A model generated the notes under the pieces. The model was not told the origin of the DNA. It saw nothing but the letters and a program-made list of their open reading frames with translations, and did not search any database. Made by a program: the position numbers and the translations under genes. Positions 12,101-24,100 of a stretch of 36,608 bases of DNA are shown piece after piece. Positions within the stretch are counted from its first letter, which is position 1. Every line of letters starts with the position of its first letter. Origin of the DNA: Larix sibirica (lineage: Eukaryota > Streptophyta > Pinopsida > Pinales > Pinaceae); the NCBI GenBank assembly GCA_004151065.3, contig NWUY0300046386.1, forward strand, positions 81,878-118,485, written 5' to 3'.

Positions 12101-15100
12101 AGCATATCATTTTTAAATGTCTAATGGTTGACCTAGAAAATTGATTAATTATTAGGTACTTTCCGTCTTCAACTAATCTTTAACAAGTTAAAGCATTTCA
12201 TGGCCACATATTAAACGGAAAATTTGTCTATGGCTATTCATGTATTGCATATTTGATGAAAAACTTATTGAAATAAGATGAGTGTTTGTATGGTCAAAGG
12301 ATTGCCAATGAAATTTGGAGAGATTAAAGGAAAAGATTCTTCATGCTCCCTTTTTAAGATTAGTGAAGTTTTGAGAAATTAAAGGAAAAGATTATTCATG
12401 TTCCCATATTAAGATTTTTGGATTTATCCAAAAGTTCCAAGTCCATATTGATGCTTTGAATATTATAGTTGAAGCTACTCTTTCTTAACTTGAAGATGAT
12501 AGTCATGATCATCTGATCTACTTTGCTACTCAGAAACTCATGCCCACTGGGAAGAATGACGCCAATATGAAGTAGGAAGCTCTAGGTATGGTTTATACTT
12601 TGTGAAAATTCCAACATTAATTGAGTTATCGACAATAAATTTGATTTTTAGGGTAGACCATCAAGCCTTGAAGTACATTGTTAATGAGCTTTTCTTGAGC
12701 AAAACATTGCCAATGGCGAATGTTGTGGAAAGAGTATAATTTTGGAGTCTTTTTGTAACCAAATAGATAAGATAATTTTATTAATGTCCAACGANATCCT
12801 CCCATGTACATTATCTTTGATTGAGGTAATTGAGCCAGAGCACCTTATGGAGGAGATGAAACAATTCTAGGAGCTGCATGAATCCTCCCATGTACACTAT
12901 CTTTGATTGAGGTAATTGAGTCGGAGCACCTAATGGAGGAGATGAAACAAGTCTCGAGTTGACAAATTTTTGAAGATGGATTTGGTGCTACAAAGCACAT
13001 TCAAAGATTCAAAAGAATGATGGAAGCTCTTTTTGATGAAGAGAGTGTGGAATTGTTCAATACACCTTGCTAGACGTGTTGTTCCCTTGGGGGATGACAA
13101 TTTTTTTTGAAGGACTTTGGACATGGATTGAGTTGGACCTAAATGCCAATGATAAGATAAGATAAGATAATTTTATTAATGTCCAAAAATGACCAAAGGA
13201 GCCAACCTTAGCATCTCCAAAAGATGCTTAAGCTACAAGGCAACCATGTTCAACAGGAATTTGCATTTGTCAAAAGTTATTGTGCATCTACTCATCTCCA
13301 TGATTGACGAATGGGTGTACATGTGGCGGTACATTGAGGAAGAAAAGTGCTTGCAATAAATTGATGGGCAACAATTATGGACAAAAATGGAAATAATTTG
13401 GAAGATGGTGGCATAGAATCTTGGCATACTCTTACGAAATATCCATTCCTTTGATTGATGCCAACCAAAGGATGTTTGAGCTACTTGTTCTTTCAATGTG
13501 ATCACCATAATTGGAAACTAACTGTAAATACTAAGCAAGTTGTGGAGCATTGTATGCGAGTAGATGGCCAACTGGGCACTATCAAATGAGCATTCAAGAT
13601 ATTAGCAAAACAATTCAGATTGAAGATACAAAGTTTACAATGTGAGAAGCATTGAATGATCCAGAGGAGATTGAGGTGGGAGGATATTAGGATGACAAAA
13701 TTGTAGCAAAGGTCCTAGTAACTTTCATCTCTGTTGTCCTTTAGGTGTAGTGGGTTGGGAAATATATTCCTTCCTAGATGGCTACTCCATAAATAATGAA
13801 GTATCTATCATGCCCAAAGATGAAATACTCATGATTTTTGCTACTCAATGGGGTAAGTTTTCATATTGAAGGATGCCCTCTATTTTGGTTAATGCACTTC
13901 TTGTTCCCCCCTTGTCATTATGATTGTCTTCTAGGAATTTATCCACAACTTTTTTTGAATTTTATCTAGATGATTGGGCATTATTTGAAACCTTGGATAA
14001 GCACATAACAAATCTCCAAATTATGCCATAGATCAGATGTCGGGATAAAGTGTCTTTGAATCCAGAGATTTCCTAGCTAATGGTCCCATTTGGATCTTTA
14101 CTTGAGCATATCATTTTTAAATGTCTAATGGTTGACCTAGAAAATTGATTAATTATTAGGTACTTTCCGTCTTCAACTAATCTTTAACAAGTTAAAGCAT
14201 TTCATGGCCACATATTAAACGGAAAATTTGTCTATGGCTATTCATGTATTGCATATTTGATGAAAAACTTATTGAAATAAGATGAGTGTTTGTATGGTCA
14301 AAGGATTGCCAATGAAATTTGGAGAGATTAAAGGAAAAGATTCTTCATGCTCCCTTTTTAAGATTAGTGAAGTTTTGAGAAATTAAAGGAAAAGATTATT
14401 CATGTTCCCATATTAAGATTTTTGGATTTATCCAAAAGTTCCAAGTCCATATTGATGCTTTGAATATTATAGTTGAAGCTACTCTTTCTTAACTTGAAGA
14501 TGATAGTCATGATCATCTGATCTACTTTGCTACTCAGAAACTCATGCCCACTGGGAAGAATGACGCCAATATGAAGTAGGAAGCTCTAGGTATGGTTTAT
14601 ACTTTGTGAAAATTCCAACATTAATTGAGTTATCGACAATAAATTTGATTTTTAGGGTAGACCATCAAGCCTTGAAGTACATTGTTAATGAGCTTTTCTT
14701 GAGCAAAACATTGCCAATGGCGAATGTTGTGGAAAGAGTATAATTTTGGAGTCTTTTTGTAACCAAGTAGATAAGATAATTTTATTAATGTCCAACAAAT
14801 GACCACAAAAGTAGGTCAATGGGACTAAAAGAGTACATCAATATAGATACAGAGTGGAGTGCAAAAGCAATTCATAGGTTAATATTGAAAGCAAAAAAGA
14901 AAATGTATTAAGTGTGTATATCTAAAAGATAAATATCTAGATAAGAGAAGATATAAAATAACGTGCAAGTACAAGAAAATTTCGGTGCCAAACATAGGAA
15001 AGGATGCCAAGGTTTGTTGGAGATGGAGTTTTTAAATGGCATGCATTGGACCACCTCTCTCAAATTGAAAATGAGGAGAGGAGATCATTTACAAGAGGAT

Positions 15101-18100
15101 GTTCCTAATATGAATTTGTTTAATATTGATAAAAGCTTTGGGATATGTAGAGGATGTAGTGTACTATTTGGAAAATGACAAAATACCTAAAGGAATGAGT
15201 AAAATACATAAGGGTAGTTTAGTGAAAAAAGGTGGAAGGGTAAGATTGTTATTGACTTGGTGTATAGAATTAGAGTGAATAGCATTCTCTAAAGATGTGT
15301 TTTGCTTGATGATCTTGTAGATGTAATGGGGGAACCCATGCAGGAGTTTCTGAATGACATGCATTAGTTGAATCAACCACACAAAAGATTATCTAATTAG
15401 GCATCTAGTGGACACATATATTTAAAGAATATGCACTGATTTCGTTTGACCTTTTGTGCTAGCCAAAAGAATTAAACCTCTACACATAATTGTGGCTATG
15501 GAGTTTTTGACAAATTGGATGGAAGCGGAAGTATTATAGGCAAAGTCTAATGCCCAAGTTGCTAAGATTTAGCTTGAGGATGCGTTTCCCTGATTTGGTT
15601 GACCATTGTAGTTTATTTTGTTTAGTGGTATACATTTCATAGTAGAGTTGATTACAAAATTGATGAATGCTTGTAGGAAAAAGCTTGAAGCATTAAAAAC
15701 ATCTACTACCCAAATTGCTAAGTTTTAGCTAGAGGTCGTGTTCATCAGATTTTGTTGCCCATTGCAGATTACCTTAGGTACACGAACACATTTCATATTT
15801 GGGTTGATTACATAATTGTTGAATGCTTTTAATGTTTATCAGTGGAAGAGTACACCATATTATCATTGAGTGAATTGACATACCAAAAGCACTAATCAAA
15901 ATTTTGTTCAAGTTTCAACCCTAGTGCGTGGCTTTGATTAGATAGATTGGACATATCGATTCCTAACTATACTATTGACATACAAAATGAGAACTACACT
16001 TACGTGTTTAGTAAGGTTCACACCTTTCAATTTGGTATTTGGAGTTGAATTTGTCATGCCAAATGGAGTTTCAAGTCCCTTCTTTGCAGATTTTGTTTTA
16101 GGAGCATTGGTACATTGGAGAGTCACTCAAGCAAGATTGGAACTACTAGAATGATTGTTGGAAGATTGACAATTGGAAAAATGTCATCAGCGGTAGTAGA
16201 GAAAAAAGTGAAAGGCTATCATTATTGAGATGTTCGACCTTGTCCATTTTAAAAACAAGGTCTGGATGTACTCTTGTTTTACAACAAAAGGAAAGAAAAT
16301 CCTGAAAAGCTAACGTTCCAATGGAACGAATCATTCATTCTAAAACAATCTTTTGACAATGGAACGACTATGATAACATTGATGGATGGAACTCTCTACC
16401 ACAAGATAATGAATTTATATGGTTGATTGAAATACTTTGAGTAATCTCAAGGTAATTATTGGAGTATGGTATAATTGCCGCACCTCTGATAATATAATGT
16501 GGACCAATCGCCACACTGGGATCATGGGACTATTTGCTTGGTTTGGAAAGTTTACTAACATCTGCAGGCTTTGGTGTAACGACAAACCTTACATGGCATT
16601 AGAGCACAAATCCCATGTTCAATTCCCTGTGTTAAGTTGGAGTGGGGTTGTTGGAGTATGGTATAACCGTTGCACCTTTGATAATATAATGTGGACTAAT
16701 CGCTACACTGGGATCATGGGACTATGTGCTTGGTTTGGAAAGTTTACTAACATCTGTAGGTTTTGGGGTAATGACAATCCTTACATTTATCGCCCCTTGT
16801 ACTATAGTATATATATTAGTATCAACAATTTAGGGTTCCATTGGCACTAGGTCATCCTACAGTTTTTTTGTTGTATATAATGTTTGAATAGAGGTTGGGA
16901 AGGCCCCAAGCCATCTGAAGCTTTGAAATCAATACTTATATTTGGTATAGTGTGGGAGGAAATATTTGAACATGAATGTTTAACAAAGACTTGCAATAGG
17001 GGTTCCAATTTTGAGATTTGAATTAAGCTTTTTGTGATCAAGACTCCCAGTTGTGAACACGGGTTTCGACCAAAGAAAAAGACCAAAATGACAAAAAGTA
17101 CAAAAAGGTAGCTCAAATAAAAAAGTATATGCAAGACTTAACGAATTTATGTAAAGATAAATTGGGCAATGATTGGGTGTCACTGCTAATGGTGGTTGAC
17201 AGTTAAAATGGGTATTGCATGAATTACTTGGGAGTTAATGATTAAAAAACAATAGACCTTTGCATTCCATTGGAGTGTGAAGTGAGCTTTAGTGTTGAAG
17301 AATATTAAAGTTCACAGTTGTCAGTGATTTTTGTGAGGAGGTGAGTTATTTATTTAGTGATCTGAATCAACCATGACTCTAATGAATCAAGGTGAGAGGA
17401 TCATTAGGGGCACACAACTTTCTTTCACCTATAGCGCCTTACACATGAAGTATAGTCTCAACAAAGAAGCATTTGAAGAGGCCCTTGAGCATAAGTCTAG
17501 CCTACATTTGGTCACAACCTTTCCAAATGTCTTGATGATTCGAGAGTTGGCAACGACTGTAACCAAGTACTATAACCTTGAAAAAGGGGTTTCATCAATA
17601 TTGGAGGATCTCCAGAACACCTCACTGCCATCCCTATAGTTTATTCAAACTTTATTTTGTCTCCTTGCAAAAGGAGCCTTTTATGAACAATACGTGAAGT
17701 GAGAGTAGCAATGGGAGAGAGCCTTAGAGAATACAATGAATTCTTTTATGGTGGAGAAGACCTCAATGGCGGGTAGGCATGTTGATAATCCTTGAACTAC
17801 ATTCAAGATGGATGTCCAACTCCTGATAAGCATGTTGAATTGAATCGGATATGAAAAGGATGATGTGGCCCAATTTGAATGCGGGAAACTTATCAAGAGC
17901 ATCATGAGCTGACACACTTTTACTCAGGTAGAGATAATCACTATGAAAGTCCAAAAACAACTTGAGGATTTAAAGCACAATGCTTTTGGGAAGTTGTACA
18001 TGTACAATTACTTTTCTTGTTACCTACATTTCGTTGTTTTCCTTGGGTTGTACATGGAATTTAGAGAGATGAGAGGAAAAACATTTTGGGTTGCTAATCA

Positions 18101-21100
18101 CAGTGTTGGTATGGGAATTATTAAGACAATTTTCTTTTGGTTGAAGAAATGGTGGGGTACATGTGAACTTGCATTAGAGGTAAGGATAAACCTTGGTACG
18201 AGCAAATGAACATGAGATGATTTGAAATCCTTTGGAGATTATTTCTTCACAGCAAAGGTCTCGTACGAGTTTGTTGTTGTGACATAACTCCAACAGTGTG
18301 TCCAAAATATTGTTGAGATGATGGAGTGAAAGCTCCACTTAGAGAACTTGAGTGTTGCAAGAAGCTCGTGTAGGAAAATAGGACACAAGAAGGTGGAGAT
18401 AGAAAATATAAGAGATATTTCATTAATGATAGCATAACATACATCTCACACACATAGTTTATCATACATTATATTGCCTCTAGGTGGTCTAACCACCTAA
18501 TGGTTAACATCATTATTTATTATTACATTGGTCATGTAATAACATATAAAGTGACATAATTTCTAATTTCTTAGTATAACACTAAATAACACTATTTTTA
18601 CCCCACCTTAATACAAATCTCCATAACTTTACAACTCATGATTCTTTTCATAATTTTCAAAAATTGTTGATGTGAAGACTGCATATGGGTTTCCCATCCA
18701 TGTGTTTATTTGGTGAACTGTCAGTAGAATTCACTTGAGTACATGATGTATCTTCAACTCCATAACCATTGCATCTCCTCATCTACTCCATAATCCATTG
18801 GTGGTGCTCCATCAGGTTGTCTTCAGCCTCATTTTTGTTTTGAAGTTAGAGGATACCTAGAAAACCTTCCATATTGAGCAACTTGATGCTTGGACATTGA
18901 CCTCAAGGAAACCAATCAACAATACACATATCTTTCTTCTTTGTTCCATTTTTTTTCCCTTTTATTTAAAAAAATACTTTCCCTTGTTTTCCCTTTTCTT
19001 CTCAAATTGTTTTTAGTAGGTTGTATAATTGGAAATGTCTTCAATGGGTTCCCCGAATAAACTTGGGAAGATATTGTTAGGCAAAGTCAGGAATCTTGGA
19101 CATCTATGTCTCTTATGTCATTGTTAGGCTTCTGGTGGGTATCTCGGCTCTCTACTTGGTTATAGGATGTTATTGATAAACATTTCCTCAGTTATGTATA
19201 GGGACATCTCCTTTGTGCCCTTGCTAAAAGCATACATTGATGTCTAAGATTGAAGAAATTCACCATAAAAATTGGCCACTATTACTATCATGGGTTTCTC
19301 TTACTATCTTAATGCTCATTTGATGTTTTCACGTGAGTTTATTCTACGTAGTTTGTCTAGTTGTGGGTTTCTTTCTTCTGTTGTCACATACATGCGTTTG
19401 GGTATGTTATTGAGGGTGTTATTGGGATGTGTGTTCTCTTCTATATCTTGTGGCTACCAAATATCGAGCTACTCTTTTTCTATCTTTGAATTTTTTTAAG
19501 CTAACCATCGACCAATATTTTGGCTTTTTCTTTCGTTTTTGGTAATTAGGGGAATCAACAACTGGGGCTGGGCTCGTACTCGCGTGACGCGTGTTTGATT
19601 CTGTTCCGATCCACTACCACTATACCCCTAGGTGCACCCACGCTTCCCCACACACGACACGTAGGGCCAGCTGAGGTTTGAACCCGCAAGGTCACAAGGA
19701 GTGCCTTAAAGTGCACCCTATTGCCAACTTGTCTATAACCTGGGGGCCAATATTTTGGCTTTTGAAAAACACTTAAATTTTGTTTTTCTGAAGTCTCAAC
19801 TTTAGAAACTTTTAAAAGTATTTGTTTATTTGACCTTTTAAAAAGTTGCTTGTCCTTTCAACTTTAATTCCCAAATATCTTCGATTTGCAAAATCATGTC
19901 ATGCTTCTTCATCATTTCTTTGCTAACTAGGACATCTTTTCTTTGATCTCTATGTTGTTAGAATCCTTCTTTGATTCTTGTACATGCTTAAGATTGATAT
20001 TGTTATGATGCCTTGTTAACGAAATAGGATGGAAGAAGGTGGAGAGAGAAAATATAAGACATATTATTGATTAATGATAGTGCAATGTTACATCTCATAC
20101 ATACAAAATTCATCATACATAAGTTATACTTATATAGCATCCTTAAGAGATTAGGTGGTTTAAGCACCTAACCTTTAGCATTAATATTTAATATTATGTT
20201 GGTCACATAATAACTTATAAAGTGATATAAGGTCTCCTAATAACACTTTATTGCGTGTTACCTCTCCAAAAAATCGCAGAAGAGGATGCCAAACAAAAGC
20301 AAGCTAAGGAAGAAGAGCTTCAAGAGAAATTCGAAGACAAAGAAACTTTATAAGCGGTTAGACAATGAAAATCTCTAAAAGTAGTAAGAGCTTGAGGAAA
20401 AATTGAGGTGGAAGCAAGTGTGGGAGAAATTTCATATGGACAAAGAAGTAGAAAGTTCCATCAAGAATAACTACATCGAAAAGGCATGGAGTGAGCCAAT
20501 TAGAAAAGAAAGAAGGTGAAGACAAAGTTGATGCTGAGCTGATATGACAAGATGTAGAGAAGAAAACAAGAGTGGATGATTGGAAGAAAACAAAGCAAGC
20601 ATCTCCTCTACCATTCGTCACTTTATGGATTTAATTGGTGTGCAATCTCGTGGAAGGTGATTTAATTCACAAAAGAAAGCAAAGCTAAAGAGTTGCATTG
20701 GGTCCTTGAAAGAAAAGAGATTGGGTTCAAGTGGAGTTTATTGAAGACATGTAGGACAATGTCTTGCTCCAACGAATCAAACTTGAGCCCTTTTAGAGGT
20801 TTGTGATGAAACGTAGACAAAGGATTATTCTATCTTGAAATAAATTGCACTAGAAGTAGGATCAATCAATTTTGCCTAAGCCCTCCAACTAAAGAAAGTG
20901 GGCCATTATATGTTTGAGGCGCTTATATTAAAACAAAACCAAAGTTAGAATAAGGACTAAGAGCCCACTAGTAGAAGATTGAACATGCAACATATACCTT
21001 CTTGCATGTTTCATCAACATGGGAGGATCTCCAGAACCCCTCAGTGTCACCCTATAGGTTATTTAAACTTTGTTTTAGCTCCCTCTTGCAAAAGGAGTCT

Positions 21101-24100
21101 TTATTGAACAATACGTGAAGCGAGAGTAGCAATGGGAGAGAGACATAGAGAATAAAATGAATTCTTTTATGGTGAAGACCTCAATGGCGGTAGGGCATGC
21201 TGATATTCCTCGAACTACTTTCAAGATGGATGTCCGAGTCATGATAAGCTTGCTAAATTGACTGGGACATGAAAAAGACGATGTGGCTAATTTCGAATGC
21301 AGGACACTTATCAAGAGCATCATGAGGGGACATACTCTTACTCAGTTTGAGAAAATCATTGTGAAACTCCAAATCAACTTGGCGATTTAAAGCACAATGC
21401 TTCTGGGAAGTTGTACATGTACAATTACTTTTCTTGCCACCCACATTTCCTTGTTTTCCTTGGGTTGTACATGGAATTTAGAGGGATGAGAGGAAAAACA
21501 TTTTGGGTTTCTACTCACACTGTTGATATGGGAATTATGAAGACAATTTTCTTTTGGCTGAAGAAATGGTGGGGTACATGTGAACTTGCATTAGAGGTAA
21601 GGATAAACCTTGGTACATGCAACAAGCACAAGATTTTTTGAAATCCTTTGGAGATTATTTCTTCACACCCAAAGGTCTGGTACAACTTTGTCGCTATGAT
21701 ATAACCCCAATAGCGTGTCCAAATTATTGTTGAGATGATGGAGTGAAAGCTCCACTTTGAGAACCTGAGTGTTGCAAGAAGCTTGTGTAAGAAAATAGAA
21801 TGCAAGGTGGGGATAGAAAATAGAAGAGATATTTTATTAATGATAGCGCAATTTTTGATCTCACATGCATATAGTTTATCATACATTAGTGCCCCTAGGT
21901 GGTTTGACCATCTAATGGTGAACATCATTATTTAATATTACATTGGTCACATAGTAACATATAAAGTGACATAATTACTAATTTCTCATTATAACACTTG
22001 ATTGGCACACTAAATAACACTATTTTTACCCCATCTCGATACAAATCTCCATAATAGTGCTCCGATTATTACTCCATAATTACTAATTGATTAATGATAG
22101 TGCAATGTTACATCTCACACATACATAGTTCATCATACATAAGTTAGGTGGTAGCATTAATATTTAATATTATGTTGGTCACATAATAACATATAAAGTG
22201 ATATAAGTACCATGGTCTCCTAATTACACTTTATTGAGTGTGACCTCTCCAACAACTCATAGAATAGGATGCCAAACAAATGCAAGCTGAGGAAGAAGAG
22301 CTTCAAAAGAAATTTGTTGACAAAGAAACTTTAGAATAGGCCGAACAACGAAAATCTCTAGAAGTAGTAAGAGCTTGAGTAAAAGTTGAGGTGGAAGCGA
22401 CATTGGGATGAAGTTCAGAAGGACAAAGAAGTAGAAAAGTTCCACCAAGAATAACTCCATCGAAAAGACATGGAGGAAGCCAATTAGAAAAGAAAGAAGG
22501 TGAATACAAAGTTGATGCTGAGCTGATATGACGAGATGTAGAGATGAAAACAACATGAGAATGGCTTGGATATGAGGCCAAACAAAGAGTGGATGAATGG
22601 AAGAAGAAAACAAAGCAAGCATCTCCTCTAGCATTCATCACTTCATTGATTTAATTGGTGTGCAAACTTGTGGAATGTGATTTAATTCACAAAAGAAAGC
22701 AAAGCTATAGAGTTGCATTGGGTCCTTTAAAGAAAAGAGATTGGGTTCAGGTGGAGTTTATTGAAGACATGTAGGACAATGTCTTGCTCCAACGACTCAA
22801 ACTTGAGCCCTTTTAGAGGTTTGAGATGAAATGTAGACAAAATATTATTCTATCTTGAAACAAATTGCACTAGAAGTAGGATCAATCAATTTTGCCTAAG
22901 CCCGCAACTAAAGAAAGTGGGCCATTATATGTTTGAGGCACTTATAGTAAAACAAAAGCAAAGTGAAGGAATAAGAGCCCACCAATGGAAGATTGGACAT
23001 GTAGCATATGCCTTCCTTCTTGCATCGGAACAAGCAAAAAAAGGGCCATAGGTGATCCAAATGCATTGGCACAATCAACGCGATCACAACATCATTTGCA
23101 TCTAGCTGAAGCCACATACACAGTGAGTAGTCTATGGCATGATGAATGCTTAAGTAGATCAAAGAAGAATAGAAATGAATTCACAAATCACTCATGCTTA
23201 TTGATGCTATAAATTGGGCAGTAACTCAATTTTGAATTTTTAACAATGACATAAATTTGCTCAATGATATATGAACAACATGAAGCTTACAACTCTTAAT
23301 CCACTACTAACCATCTACAACAACCACCAACTACTAACCACCATTAGGTTTAGGGTGGCGTATAAATAATCTATCAGCGGAAGATGAAATGATTCATTTC
23401 TTGTTTGTTCATATCCTAAATTACAGAAGTGCACAAATACAAACAAATGAAGAAATAAATAAGAAGACTAAATGTTCTGAATGTTGGGCTATTGTGCACA
23501 ATTCTTCAATGAGCTGTCCATCCACTCTACACACTTGTGTTGAGTTGCAATAGTGTCTACAACGAAGGTGTGTGGACCTAGATATTGTAATGATGTATAA
23601 GCATGGTTGAACTTTGGAAGTACGTGTCTCTGTTGTGGTGTTGTAATTATACACAATTGAATATGAGCACGTTTGTGACAAAATGCCAAATTGTCAATTT
23701 AATCTGCACTGAAGTTGATCTTTGCAATGGGATCATGTGACGATGACTCCACACAAATGTGCACCTTTGATGCAATGGCCAAAGCTACGTACCCATACTT
23801 AGACAACTCTTTTGGATGAATTTCTTTATAGTGCCACTTTTGCAGTCATGGACTTAGTTGTTCTGTGACTTTTTTCAAGATCAAACATTCTAGCAACTGT
23901 GCTGCCAGTTGGGGAATGTAACTTGAATTTGTTCCAAGGTTTTATATTTATTGGCTTGGGGTGATTCTCCTTTCACCTCGGCTTTACTCCCTACTGTATT
24001 GCTCACTATTTGCATTATAGCACTGTATATGCTTCCAATTCCAATTATCCATGCTATTTCCCAGTTGTCTTTGTCACTTTTGTGGATTTAGTTTCCAACA

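Larger units (their letters stand above)
10792..14798 (+). repeat. Near-identical 2004-bp direct duplication joined at an N
   Basis: Copy 1 is 10792-12794 and copy 2 is 12796-14798, with a constant offset of 2004 and a single undetermined base at 12795 exactly at the junction. By eye only a few differences appear: CACAAATG versus CAAAAATG near 11180/13184, and two near the right ends. Each copy holds the LINE-like insert and the RT/RNase H fossil. It is either a recent tandem duplication or two overlapping contigs left uncollapsed. Confidence 0.9.
10380..16330 (+). mobile_element. Decayed plus-strand Ty3/gypsy retrotransposon (pol fossil)
   Basis: Pol domains follow in Ty3/gypsy order. The protease end has MNAYKVLFGWPWI, like LLGRPW (10395-10450). 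RT has FLDGYS near 11775 and an intact YLDD (11959-11970). RNase H ends with EYNFGVFL then PSR, like the family's EFDF.V..KPGR. A linker reads ALDHLSQIENEE, like ADHLSR (about 15045-15085). Integrase starts at about 15438. The order PR-RT-RH-IN (integrase last) defines gypsy rather than copia. Many in-frame stops make it inactive. RT/RNase H is present twice because of the 2004-bp duplication. No LTR pair was found around it. Confidence 0.85.

Noticed and set aside
16594-16640. tRNA-like text (TTAGAGCAC...GTTCAATTCC)
   Set aside because: No cloverleaf can be drawn; the position directly after an LTR identifies it as a primer-binding site region.
16437-16850. 137-codon plus-strand open frame with an internal repeat (IMWTN...TGIMGL twice)
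   Set aside because: It is the translation of the two LTRs of the TRIM-like element; the amino-acid repeat only mirrors the LTR repeat.
22257-22641. Two overlapping minus-strand frames of 112-125 codons
   Set aside because: They lie antisense to the Lys/Glu-rich unit B; hydrophobic residues simply mirror AAG/GAA codons.
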